Shown in pieces: positions 50,634 to 58,481 of a stretch of 64,000 nt of DNA. Source of the stretch: Bog-532 sp963824545 (GTDB lineage: Bacteria; Actinomycetota; Actinomycetes; Streptosporangiales; Streptosporangiaceae); the NCBI GenBank assembly GCA_963824545.1, contig CAWGPP010000006.1:496001-560000 (forward strand). The letters are read 5' to 3'. Numbering within the stretch: position 1 is the stretch's first letter; each line of letters opens with the position of its first letter. The notes under the pieces were generated by a model. The model searched no databases. It saw nothing but the letters and a program-made list of their open reading frames with translations, and was not told the origin of the DNA. The position numbers were made by a program, and so were the translations under genes.

Positions 50634-52010
50634 ATGGCGACGAACGAGGTGGACGCGCTGGTGATTTTCGGCGCGACGGGTGACCTGGCGAAGATTGAGA
50701 CCTTCCCGGCGCTGGTGGGGCTGGTGCAGCGCGGGGTGCTCGACGTGCCGGTCATCGGGGTGGCGAAGAGCGGGTGGGGGCTAGAGCAGTTCCGCGACTA
50801 CGCCACCGCCTCGCTGAAGCTCAACAACATGGACGCGAACAGCGCGGCGGCGCAGAAGATGCTCAGCCTGCTGCGCTACGTGGACGGGGACCTGGGCGAC
50901 CAGGCCACCTATAAGGCCATGTCGGATCAGATCGGCATCGGCCAGAAGGTCCTGTACTACATGGAGGTGCCGGCCCAGCTGTTCGGGCGGATCGCGCAGG
51001 GAATCGCCACGGCCGGCCGGACGAAGGACGCGCGGGTGATGGTGGAGAAGCCGTTCGGCATCGACCTGGCCAGCTCGCGGCAGCTCAATGACACCATGCA
51101 CCAGTACTTCGCGGAGGAGGCGATCTTCCGGGTCGATGACTGGCTGGCCTTCGACCCGGTGGAGAACGTGCTGTTCGTCCGGTTCGCCAACTCGGTGATC
51201 GAGCCGCTGCTCAACCGGACCTACGTGGAGAGCATCCAGATCACCATGGCCGAGGCGTTCGACGTCGCCGACCGGGGCCGGTTCTACGACCGGACCGGTG
51301 CGATCAGGGACGTGCTGCAAAACCATATGCTGCAGGTGCTGGCGACCATCTTGGCCGAACCGCCGAGCACGCACGATCTTTCCGGCTGGCGGGACGCCAA
51401 GCAGCAGGTGGTGAACGCGCTGAGCCCGCTGAGCGCGGAGAACACGGTGCGCGGCCAGTACGAGGGCTACCGCCAGGTGGAGGGCGTGGACCCGGAGTCG
51501 ACCGTGGAGACGTTCGTCGCGGTCCGGCTCACCGCCGATACCTGGCGCTGGGCCGGGGTGCCGATCTTGATCCGGGCGGGCAAGACCATGCCGGTCACCG
51601 CCACCGAGATCACGATCACGTTCAAGCCGGTGCCGCACGACGTGTTCGGGATCGAGCCCGCCAGGCCAGCGGACATGCTGAGGTTCCGGATCTGGCCGGA
51701 GACGGCGGTCGGCCTCACCCTGCACGGTAAGAAGCCCGGTGTCGGCTGGGAGCCGCAGGCCGAAGAGCTCGGGTTCGCGCAGCAGCCGGGATCGGACATC
51801 CGCCCCTATGACCGGCTCATCGGCGCCGCCCTGGACGGGGACCGCTGGCTGTTCGCCCGCCAGGACACGGTGGAAGCCGCGTGGGAGATCGTCGACCCGG
51901 TACTCGGCGATGTCGTCCCCGTGCACCCCTACGCCCGGGGCAGCTGGGGTCCCAAGGAGGCGGACCGGCTGCTGACCGGCCGGGATACCTGGTATGACCC
52001 GGCAGGCTGA
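50634..52010 (+). CDS. zwf: Divergent glucose-6-phosphate dehydrogenase family protein
   Basis: The 458-residue protein has the G6PD Rossmann start (VIFGATGDLAKIETFPALVGL), the catalytic Lys in VEKPFGIDL and the catalytic His in RDVLQNHMLQVL. The signature that is normally RIDHYLGK reads RVDDWLAFD. The aspartate that pairs with the catalytic His is kept, but the phosphate-binding His, Tyr and Lys are replaced by Asp, Trp and Phe. The substrate may therefore not be glucose 6-phosphate. GAGGAG precedes the ATG at 50634. It is in an operon with ndh 42 bp downstream, under palindrome 17, so its NAD(P)H may feed the respiratory chain directly. Confidence 0.88.
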   Translation: MATNEVDALVIFGATGDLAKIETFPALVGLVQRGVLDVPVIGVAKSGWGLEQFRDYATASLKLNNMDANSAAAQKMLSLLRYVDGDLGDQATYKAMSDQIGIGQKVLYYMEVPAQLFGRIAQGIATAGRTKDARVMVEKPFGIDLASSRQLNDTMHQYFAEEAIFRVDDWLAFDPVENVLFVRFANSVIEPLLNRTYVESIQITMAEAFDVADRGRFYDRTGAIRDVLQNHMLQVLATILAEPPSTHDLSGWRDAKQQVVNALSPLSAENTVRGQYEGYRQVEGVDPESTVETFVAVRLTADTWRWAGVPILIRAGKTMPVTATEITITFKPVPHDVFGIEPARPADMLRFRIWPETAVGLTLHGKKPGVGWEPQAEELGFAQQPGSDIRPYDRLIGAALDGDRWLFARQDTVEAAWEIVDPVLGDVVPVHPYARGSWGPKEADRLLTGRDTWYDPAG

Positions 52011-52052
52011 CCGAGCGCGGAAATAAAGGACAACCGGGATCGGGGACGCGCC

Positions 52053-53480
52053 ATGAACGACCAGGATAGCCAGCGCCGTGTGGTGATCATCGGCGGCGGA
52101 TTCGCCGGGCTGTTCGCCGCGCGGGTGCTGCGCCGCGCCCCGGTCCGGGTGACCCTCATCGACAGGCGCCCGCACCACCTGTTCCAGCCCCTGCTGTACC
52201 AGTGCTCGACCGGGATCTTGTCCGAGGGGAAGATCGCCGTCCCGCTGCGGGATCTGCTGCGTAAGCAGAAGAACGCGGACTTCGTGCTGGCCGAGGTGAC
52301 CGGCATCGACGCCGCAGAGCGCCGGGTCCTGGCGACGCGGCCGCTCGGGGACCAGATGGAGTTCGGTTATGACTACCTGATCGTGGCGGCCGGGGTGCAG
52401 CAGTCGTATTTCGGGCACGACGAGTACGCCCAGTGGGCGCCCGGCATGAAGACCATCGAGCATGCCCTGGTCATCCGGCGCCGCGTCTTCGGCGCGTTCG
52501 AGATGGCCGATACCGCGGCCGACCCGGCCGAACGCAGCCGCTGGCTCACCTTCGCCCTGGTCGGCGCCGGGCCGACCGGCGTGGAGCTGGCCGGGCAGAT
52601 CCGCGAGGTGGCCACCAAGACGCTGCGCGATGAATACCGTCACATCAAGCCCGAGGACGCCCGGGTGCTGCTGTTCGATGGCGGGGACGCCCCGCTCGCC
52701 CCGTTCGGCCCGGAGCTGTCGGCCAAGGCAGCCCGCACCCTGGCCAAGCTCGGCGTCGAGCAGCACATGCACTCGATCGTGACCGGTATCGACGGCACCG
52801 GGCTGAGCGTCCGCGCCCAGGACGGCACCGTGACCCGCCATGAGGCAAGCACCGTGCTGTGGACCGCGGGGGTCGCCGCGCCGCCGGTCGCGGCGGCGAT
52901 CGCGGCGGCCACCGGCGCCAAGCAGGACCGGGCCGGCCGCATCATTGTCAACGGCGACTGCACCATTCCCGATCATCCCGAGATCTTCGTGACCGGGGAC
53001 GTGATGAGCCTGAACAAGCTCCCCGGCGTCTGCGAGGTCGCCATGCAGACCGGCATATACGCCGGGGAACGCATCAAGCACGACGTCGCCGGGCGCATGC
53101 CCGCCAAGCCGTTCCGCTACCACGACCTGGGGTCGGCGGCGTACCTGTCCCGCGGCCGCGCGGTCGTTTCCGTGGGACGCGTGCACCTGTCCGGCTTCGC
53201 CGCCTGGGTCGTCTGGCTGGTCATCCACATCGGCTTCCTGACCGGCTTCCGCAACCGCCTCGGCGCGCTGGTGAGCTGGTGGCCCGCCTTCGTCCGTGAC
53301 GTGCGCCGGGAACGGACCTACACCACCGAACAGGTCGGACTGGTCCACAGCGCCTACGACGAACTGTCTCCCCCCGCCGCCGGCACCGCGCTGCCCGGCA
53401 GCACCACCGGCACCGGGCTCCCCAGCGCCGGAACTAAGCCCTCCGCCACCGGCACCAGGCCCTCCAGCCCGCCGGGATAA
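52053..53480 (+). CDS. ndh: Type II NADH:quinone oxidoreductase
   Basis: The 475-residue flavoprotein has VVIIGGGFAGLFAARVL (FAD), FALVGAGPTGVELAGQI (NADH) and FVTGDVMSLNKLPGVCEVAMQTGIYAG. The FQPLLYQCSTGILSEGKIAVPL segment is typical of NDH-2. A C-terminal amphipathic or hydrophobic region (WVVWLVIHIGFLTGFRNRLGALVSWW) should bind the membrane. It oxidises NADH with menaquinone without pumping protons. The last 40 residues are a Pro/Thr/Gly/Ser-rich tail not usual in the family. Confidence 0.93.
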   Translation: MNDQDSQRRVVIIGGGFAGLFAARVLRRAPVRVTLIDRRPHHLFQPLLYQCSTGILSEGKIAVPLRDLLRKQKNADFVLAEVTGIDAAERRVLATRPLGDQMEFGYDYLIVAAGVQQSYFGHDEYAQWAPGMKTIEHALVIRRRVFGAFEMADTAADPAERSRWLTFALVGAGPTGVELAGQIREVATKTLRDEYRHIKPEDARVLLFDGGDAPLAPFGPELSAKAARTLAKLGVEQHMHSIVTGIDGTGLSVRAQDGTVTRHEASTVLWTAGVAAPPVAAAIAAATGAKQDRAGRIIVNGDCTIPDHPEIFVTGDVMSLNKLPGVCEVAMQTGIYAGERIKHDVAGRMPAKPFRYHDLGSAAYLSRGRAVVSVGRVHLSGFAAWVVWLVIHIGFLTGFRNRLGALVSWWPAFVRDVRRERTYTTEQVGLVHSAYDELSPPAAGTALPGSTTGTGLPSAGTKPSATGTRPSSPPG

Positions 53481-53532
53481 ATCGTGGCGAGATCGCACCA
53501 GCCAGCCCAAGTCGGCCGGCCGGGGTCGCGGC

Positions 53533-53549
53533 TCACCCGGCCAGGGTGA
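53533..53549. promoter_or_regulatory. Regulon palindrome 18 (TCACCC-GGCCA-GGGTGA)
   Basis: Perfect copy 75 bp upstream of the arylsulfatase. A CATAGA hexamer about 30 bp further on resembles one at the same place downstream of palindrome 13. Confidence 0.8.
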
Positions 53550-53624
53550 TGCCTACCGCAATGGGCGCTGCCAGCCTGATCACATAGACCCCACAAATAC
53601 CGCCGGGGCGCGAGGAGCCGTGAG

Positions 53625-55991
53625 ATGAGCGAGCCGTTCAAGGGCACGATCAATATCGATATCCGCGATTCGACCCCGGACTGGGCTCCGTTTGAGCCGC
53701 CGAAAGCCCCCGACGGGGCCCCGAACGTGGTGTACGTCGTGCTGGATGACGTGGGCTTTTCGGCGATGAGCTGCTACGGGGGCCCGATCGAGACGCCGAA
53801 CATCGACCGGATCGCGAACGATGGGATCCGGTACACGCAGTGGCATACGACGGCGCTGTGCTCGCCGACGCGCTCGTGCCTGCTGACCGGCCGTAATCAC
53901 ACGCGCAACTCGATGGCGTGCATCACCGAGGCCGCGGTCGGGTTCCCGAACGCGAGCGGGACGATCCCGCCGGAGAACGGCATGATCTCCGAGATCCTCG
54001 GCGAACGCGGCTGGAACACCTACATCGTGGGCAAGTGGCATCTGTGCCCGACGGTAGAGATGAACCTCGCCTCGACCCGGCGGAACTGGCCGACAGGCCG
54101 CGGGTTCGAGCGGTTCTACGGGTTCCTGGGCGCGGAAACCAACCAGTGGTACCCGGACCTGGTCTACGACAACCACCCGGTGGACCAGCCGACGTCACCG
54201 GCGGAGGGCTACCACCTCACCGACGACCTCACCGACAAGGCGCTGGAGTTCATCAAGGACGCCAAGACGGTCGCGCCGGACAAGCCGTACTTTCTCTACT
54301 ACGCGCCGGGTGCCTGCCACGCGCCGCACCACGTCCCGAAGGACTGGATCGACAGGTTCAGGGGCCAGTTCGACATGGGTTACGAGGCCATCCGGGAGCA
54401 GACGCTGGCCCGGCAGAAGGAGCTGGGCATCGTCCCGGCCGATACGGAGCTGCCGCCCATCAACCCGATCGGCACCCCAGAGACCCGCACGGGCCCGGAC
54501 GGCCAGCCGTTCCCGCCGCTAGACGTCACCCGGCCATGGGACTCGCTGTCCGCGGCGGAGAAGCGGCTGTTCTGCCGGATGGCCGAGGTGTATGCGGGGT
54601 TCCTGGCGCACACCGACCACCACATCGGCCGGCTGCTGGACTACCTGGAGGAGTCCGGGCAGCGGGACAACACCATGATCATCCTGGTGTCGGACAACGG
54701 AGCGAGCGGCGAGGGCGGCCCCAACGGGTCGGTGAACGAGAACATCTTCGCGAACGGGCTCCCGGACAACATGCAGGCCAACCTGGCCATGATCGACGAG
54801 CTGGGGGGGACGAAGACCTACAACCATTACCCGAATGGCTGGGCGATGGCGTTCAACACGCCGTTCAAGATGTGGAAGCGGTATGAGTTCAACGGCGGCA
54901 CCGCCGATCCGTGCATCATCTCCTGGCCGTCAGCCGCAGCCGGCACCGGCGCCAGGGGCGAGATACGCCACCAGTACCACCACGCGATCGACCTCGTGCC
55001 GACCATCCTCGACGTTCTGGGCGTGCAGGGTCCGGACACCATCAAGGGTCACGTGCAGAGCCGGTTCGACGGGGTGAGCATGCGCTACAGCGTGGCCGAC
55101 CCGTCCGCGCCGTCGGCCCGCAGGACCCAGTTCTACTCGATGCTCGGCTCGCGCGGGATCTGGCATGACGGCTGGAAGGCGGTCACCACGCATCCCACGC
55201 TCAGCGGGTGGAGCCACTTCAACGACGACACCTGGGAGCTGTACCACACCGACACCGACCGGGCCGAGATACACGACCTGGCCGCCGAGCACCCGGAAAA
55301 GGTCCGCGAGCTGGTCAACTTGTGGTTCGCCGAAGCGGGGGAGAATGGGACGTTCCCGCTCGATGACCGGTCCGCGATAGAGATCATCACCACGCCGCGG
55401 CCGCAGCTAGCCGCATCGCGCGAGCGGTACGTCTACTTCCCCGGCACCGCGGAGGTGCCCGAGGCCCAGGCGGTGAACGTCCGGAACCGCTCCTACAGCA
55501 TCGGCGCGCTGGTGGACGTTCCCTCGTCCGGAGCGCAGGGCGTGCTGTTCGCCCACGGGTCGCGGTTCGGCGGTCATGCCCTGTACGTCAAGGACGGCCG
55601 GCTGCACTACGTCTATAACTTCGTCGGCATGATGGAGCAGAAGATCGACGCCACCCAGGACGTCCCGGCCGGAGTGGACCTGATCTTGTCCGCCTCGTTC
55701 GACAAGGACGGCGAGGACCCGCCCGGGGTCTCCACCGGGATCTTGTCCTTGTACTACGCGGACAAGAAGGTCGGCGAAGGCCGGATCAAGACGCAGCCCG
55801 GGCTGTTCAGCCTGGCCGGCGAGGGTCTGTGCGTCGGCCGTGACAGCGGCGAGCCGGTGACCAGCGACTACCCGGGCGAGCACCCGCACGCCTTCACCGG
55901 CGGGACCATCAAGCGCGTCGCCGTGGACGTCAGCGGTGATCCGTACATCGATCTCGAGCGCGAGGCCCAGGCCATGCTCGCCCGGGAGTAA
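53625..55991 (+). CDS. Arylsulfatase, formylglycine type
   Basis: The 788-residue sulfatase begins with VYVVLDDVGFSAMSCYGGPIETPNIDRIA (metal-binding Asp pair). The modification site TALCSPTRSCLLTGRN carries the Cys of CxPxR that is converted to formylglycine. GKWHL and LVSDNGASGEGG are further family blocks. A C-terminal beta-rich domain of about 200 residues follows. There is no signal peptide, so it is probably cytoplasmic. It is long for a bacterial sulfatase but matches the large actinobacterial group. Maturation needs an FGE; the only one visible here is the relic at 14809-15060. GAGGAG precedes ATG 53625. Confidence 0.93.
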   Translation: MSEPFKGTINIDIRDSTPDWAPFEPPKAPDGAPNVVYVVLDDVGFSAMSCYGGPIETPNIDRIANDGIRYTQWHTTALCSPTRSCLLTGRNHTRNSMACITEAAVGFPNASGTIPPENGMISEILGERGWNTYIVGKWHLCPTVEMNLASTRRNWPTGRGFERFYGFLGAETNQWYPDLVYDNHPVDQPTSPAEGYHLTDDLTDKALEFIKDAKTVAPDKPYFLYYAPGACHAPHHVPKDWIDRFRGQFDMGYEAIREQTLARQKELGIVPADTELPPINPIGTPETRTGPDGQPFPPLDVTRPWDSLSAAEKRLFCRMAEVYAGFLAHTDHHIGRLLDYLEESGQRDNTMIILVSDNGASGEGGPNGSVNENIFANGLPDNMQANLAMIDELGGTKTYNHYPNGWAMAFNTPFKMWKRYEFNGGTADPCIISWPSAAAGTGARGEIRHQYHHAIDLVPTILDVLGVQGPDTIKGHVQSRFDGVSMRYSVADPSAPSARRTQFYSMLGSRGIWHDGWKAVTTHPTLSGWSHFNDDTWELYHTDTDRAEIHDLAAEHPEKVRELVNLWFAEAGENGTFPLDDRSAIEIITTPRPQLAASRERYVYFPGTAEVPEAQAVNVRNRSYSIGALVDVPSSGAQGVLFAHGSRFGGHALYVKDGRLHYVYNFVGMMEQKIDATQDVPAGVDLILSASFDKDGEDPPGVSTGILSLYYADKKVGEGRIKTQPGLFSLAGEGLCVGRDSGEPVTSDYPGEHPHAFTGGTIKRVAVDVSGDPYIDLEREAQAMLARE

Positions 55992-56065
55992 CCGCACAGG
56001 AGCAGGAGGAGTCCGCCCAGGCTCCGCACGATGATCACCCGGCGGTGCAGCTGTTGCGCGCCCGG

Positions 56066-56761
56066 TCAGCTCAGGCGGACCAGGGCGCTTATGGTGAGGT
56101 AGGCGCCCAGGGCCAGGGCGATGCCGACAATGAGCTGCAAGACGTGGCCTGTCAGCCAGCCCTGGGCACGCTTCAGGAAGGCCTTGGTGGCCTCCGGCCG
56201 CATTTCCAGGAACGCGAACGGGATGATGATCAGCAAGAAATCGATGATGACGAAGACCACAACGGCGACGACCTGCGTGGCGGTGGAGTATTTGCCGGCC
56301 ACCAGGTTGTGCAGTGCGGTGATATAGGCGGCGCCGGGCAAGCCGATGAGCACGCCAACCAGCATGGCCAGCCCGAGCCGGGGTTCGGCCAGCAGCCGTT
56401 GCGCCCAGCTGCCCTTTTTCTCGGGCGTCTCGGGCGTCTCGGGCGGTCCTTTGCCTGCCGGGACGGGGGTCCGCTGTCTGCGGTGCAGGCGGCCGGTGGC
56501 CAGCAGGGCGCCGAGCACGAGCAGCAGGAGGCCCAGGGCCAGGTCGACTCCGGCGCTCACCTTCCCCTGAGAGCTAATGTTGTCGGCGTGGACGGTGAGC
56601 ACGTCCAGCAGGCCGATCGTCAGGGCCGTGGTCATGCCGCCCAGTAGCAGGCATAGGAACATTGTCCGCGGCCGCCGGTTCTCGATCAGCAGCAGATCGA
56701 TGGCCAGCAGTTTGGGGTTCAGCGCCGCGGTGAACGCCAGCACGAAGAACTCAGCGTTCAT
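56066..56761 (-). CDS. GAP family membrane protein
   Basis: The 231-residue protein has six helices and a GAP-type organisation (FFVLAFTAALNPKLLAIDLLLIENRRPRTMFLCLLLGGMTTAL). A charged, Pro/Glu-rich cytoplasmic loop (PPETPETPEKKGSWAQRLL) lies between helices three and four. Substrate unknown. It is the third GAP protein in the window and converges on the sulfatase gene. No regulon palindrome lies upstream of it; an inverted repeat (56832-56851) does. Confidence 0.82.
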   Translation of the reverse strand: MNAEFFVLAFTAALNPKLLAIDLLLIENRRPRTMFLCLLLGGMTTALTIGLLDVLTVHADNISSQGKVSAGVDLALGLLLLVLGALLATGRLHRRQRTPVPAGKGPPETPETPEKKGSWAQRLLAEPRLGLAMLVGVLIGLPGAAYITALHNLVAGKYSTATQVVAVVVFVIIDFLLIIIPFAFLEMRPEATKAFLKRAQGWLTGHVLQLIVGIALALGAYLTISALVRLS

Positions 56762-56831
56762 CGCCGCTCAGCAGTCTGCGCAGGTACAGACATAGACGAA
56801 CTTCCGCCTCTAGCGCCGTGCGTTCGCCCGC

Positions 56832-56851
56832 CTTGACACGTGAGCGTCAAG
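56832..56851. promoter_or_regulatory. Inverted repeat CTTGAC-N8-GTCAAG
   Basis: Located 70 bp upstream of the GAP start and 28 bp after the stop of the next minus-strand gene. It could be an operator for the GAP gene or a weak terminator for its neighbour. Confidence 0.35.
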
Positions 56852-56879
56852 ACGTACGACACCCGGAACCTGGCTTAGG

Positions 56880-57335
56880 TCAGCGCCTCCGACGACGCTC
56901 ACGCCGGTGCATCCCGGCTGCGGAGACCGGTGACAGAGGGCGCCCGAAGGGGTCGATGAAAAGCGCACATGGCCCGGTGGCGGTTGGCACGGTGCCGTCG
57001 AGGAGCTTGATGCTGTAGGTGAGCGCGTCTCCGTCCAGGTGCGGATCTTGGATGACCACGACCGCATCCTCGGGAAGCCTGTCGCCCGGCTCCGCGAACG
57101 ACAGGACGGCATTCGGGGGGTTGTCCGCGAAACTGTTGTCCCCGTCTGCCCAGTTGGCGACGAAGTGACGAGACATCATGTGTCCGACGTCGCGCTGGGG
57201 ACGGTCGGCGAAGTAAAGCGTCGACGGCGACAAGCCATGCAACGTGATGGTTCCCCGGTCGCTGGTCATGCTCGCCGCGGTCTGGACGAACAGTGCCTCC
57301 ATGTCCTCAAGCTGTTGCTCGGTGACTTCACTCAT
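56880..57335 (-). CDS. Conserved actinobacterial protein of unknown function
   Basis: The 151-residue protein contains EDMEALFVQTAASMTSDRGTITLHGLSPSTLYFADRPQR and NSFADNPPNAVLSF, and VVVIQDPHLDGDALTYSIKLLDG near the end. I have seen this pattern in hypothetical proteins from streptomycetes and relatives, but no function is known to me. GAGAGGAG is well placed before ATG 57335. A palindrome lies 81 bp upstream. The last ten residues are Arg-rich. Confidence 0.85.
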   Translation of the reverse strand: MSEVTEQQLEDMEALFVQTAASMTSDRGTITLHGLSPSTLYFADRPQRDVGHMMSRHFVANWADGDNSFADNPPNAVLSFAEPGDRLPEDAVVVIQDPHLDGDALTYSIKLLDGTVPTATGPCALFIDPFGRPLSPVSAAGMHRRERRRRR

Positions 57336-57416
57336 CGTGGCTCCTCTCACGCGGCCTTGACCGGCTGGGTCCTTGCCGCCTGCCCTTCACCCTCCCGCTG
57401 CCGCCGCTCGGCTGCA

Positions 57417-57433
57417 TCACCCGCAGCGGATGA
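57417..57433. promoter_or_regulatory. Regulon palindrome 19 (TCACCC-GCAGC-GGATGA)
   Basis: Last copy in the window, 81 bp upstream of the conserved protein at 56880-57335 and just 6 bp beyond the stop of the SRPBCC gene on the same strand. Confidence 0.75.
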
Positions 57434-57439
57434 CGGGGC

Positions 57440-58153
57440 TCATGGTGCTTGCTGGGAGGGCGGCCCTTGTGGTTCGCTGATCGCGCCTTCGGCGCGCTGC
57501 TTGATGCCGAGCAGCATCTTGCGTTCCATGATCAGGCTGCCGGGCTCCATCACGTACCGGGTCAGCGCCTGGGCCAGGCGGGACGCGCCGGGGGTGGCGA
57601 TCCGGTTGCGGCTGATCAGCCGGGTGCCGGTGCCGTCGGGGACCAGCGTGAACGCCCACACCCAGTTGCCGTCGTCGGAACGCAGGACGAGGACTTCCCC
57701 CGGCTCCAGCCGCGCCGTCCGCAGCGTCGGTCCCCGGCGTCCGAGTTGCTGCGCGTCGCCGACCTTCAGGTCCTGGAACTGGGGGAGGATCTCGTTGGCG
57801 CTGTGCATGCCCAGGCCGAAGAGGTTCTCGATCCAGTCGTACGTGTAGGCGCCGCCGCGTCCCGGGCCCATCTGGACCAGCCACGGCCAGATCGCGCTGG
57901 GCGGCGCCTCCACCCGGACCGCCCGGGTGGACACGATCGCGGGCTCGGCCAGCAGTTCGTCGCCGGGCAGCGCCCCGGCGGCCTCACCGGGGGTGGCGCC
58001 CCAGGTCAGGGACCATGCCCGCCAGCGCGGATAGGTGACCGCCTGCAGACCCGCAGCCAGGCCCGCGCCCAGCAAAACGCCGCCGGCGGCGATGGCCGCT
58101 CGCCTCGCCCCGCGCCGGCGCCCGCGGCCGGCGGGTTCCCGCCGTGTGCTCAT
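57440..58153 (-). CDS. SRPBCC family protein with N-terminal membrane anchor
   Basis: The 237-residue protein begins with an Arg-rich stretch and a hydrophobic helix (AAIAAGGVLLGAGLAAGLQAV). An SRPBCC-type ligand-binding domain follows (VRVEAPPSAIWPWLVQMGPGRGGAYTYDWIENLFGLGMHSANEILP, ending in NWVWAFTLVPDGTGTRLISRNR). Such domains bind lipids or aromatic compounds; the ligand is unknown. GGGAGG precedes ATG 58153. No regulon palindrome lies upstream. Confidence 0.82.
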   Translation of the reverse strand: MSTRREPAGRGRRRGARRAAIAAGGVLLGAGLAAGLQAVTYPRWRAWSLTWGATPGEAAGALPGDELLAEPAIVSTRAVRVEAPPSAIWPWLVQMGPGRGGAYTYDWIENLFGLGMHSANEILPQFQDLKVGDAQQLGRRGPTLRTARLEPGEVLVLRSDDGNWVWAFTLVPDGTGTRLISRNRIATPGASRLAQALTRYVMEPGSLIMERKMLLGIKQRAEGAISEPQGPPSQQAP

Positions 58154-58231
58154 CGGCCCAGCCTCCCCTCCTATGGCCGCCGTTCTCAGGCCGCGCCGTC
58201 CTCAGGCCGCGCTCTCTCAGGCGGGCACCTC

Positions 58232-58476
58232 TCAGGCCGCGCCGGACGGCCGGCCAGGCGCAGGAACATCCTCGATGATCTCCCGCAGCAAGGAAAGCAG
58301 GCGCTCCGGATCCGGCACGGTGATATCGGTCAGCCCGGAGAGCGGGCCGTCCCCGCTGGGGCTGACGCCGATACGCCCGCGACTAGCGTGCGGATCAGCG
58401 CTTCGCCCGGGCCGGGGGCGGGGATGTCGGCCGGCTCGACCGCGATCCGGTCCGGGTAGACGACGACGCGCCGCAT
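58232..58476 (-). pseudogene. Relic of a zinc-dependent (MDR) dehydrogenase
   Basis: ATG 58476 opens MRRVVVYPDRIAVEPADIPA, then PGPGEALIRTLVAGVSA, the N terminus of medium-chain dehydrogenases, but the frame stops at 58330 before any zinc ligand. A second frame over 58380-58232 encodes PLSGLTDITVPDPERLLSLLREIIEDV, probably the end of a different gene. The region 58187-58250 also has several copies of CTCAGGCCGCG. It is the decayed last gene of the polyol operon. Confidence 0.6.
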
Positions 58477-58481
58477 GGTCC

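Noticed and set aside
50781..53510. A 909-codon open frame antisense to zwf and ndh
   Set aside because: Low-complexity Arg/Gly/Ala/Val composition with no domain; a by-product of GC-rich codon use in the real genes on the other strand.
56035..56051. TCACCC-GGCGG-TGCAGC in the sulfatase/GAP convergent gap
   Set aside because: The right arm does not match and no promoter is expected between convergent genes.
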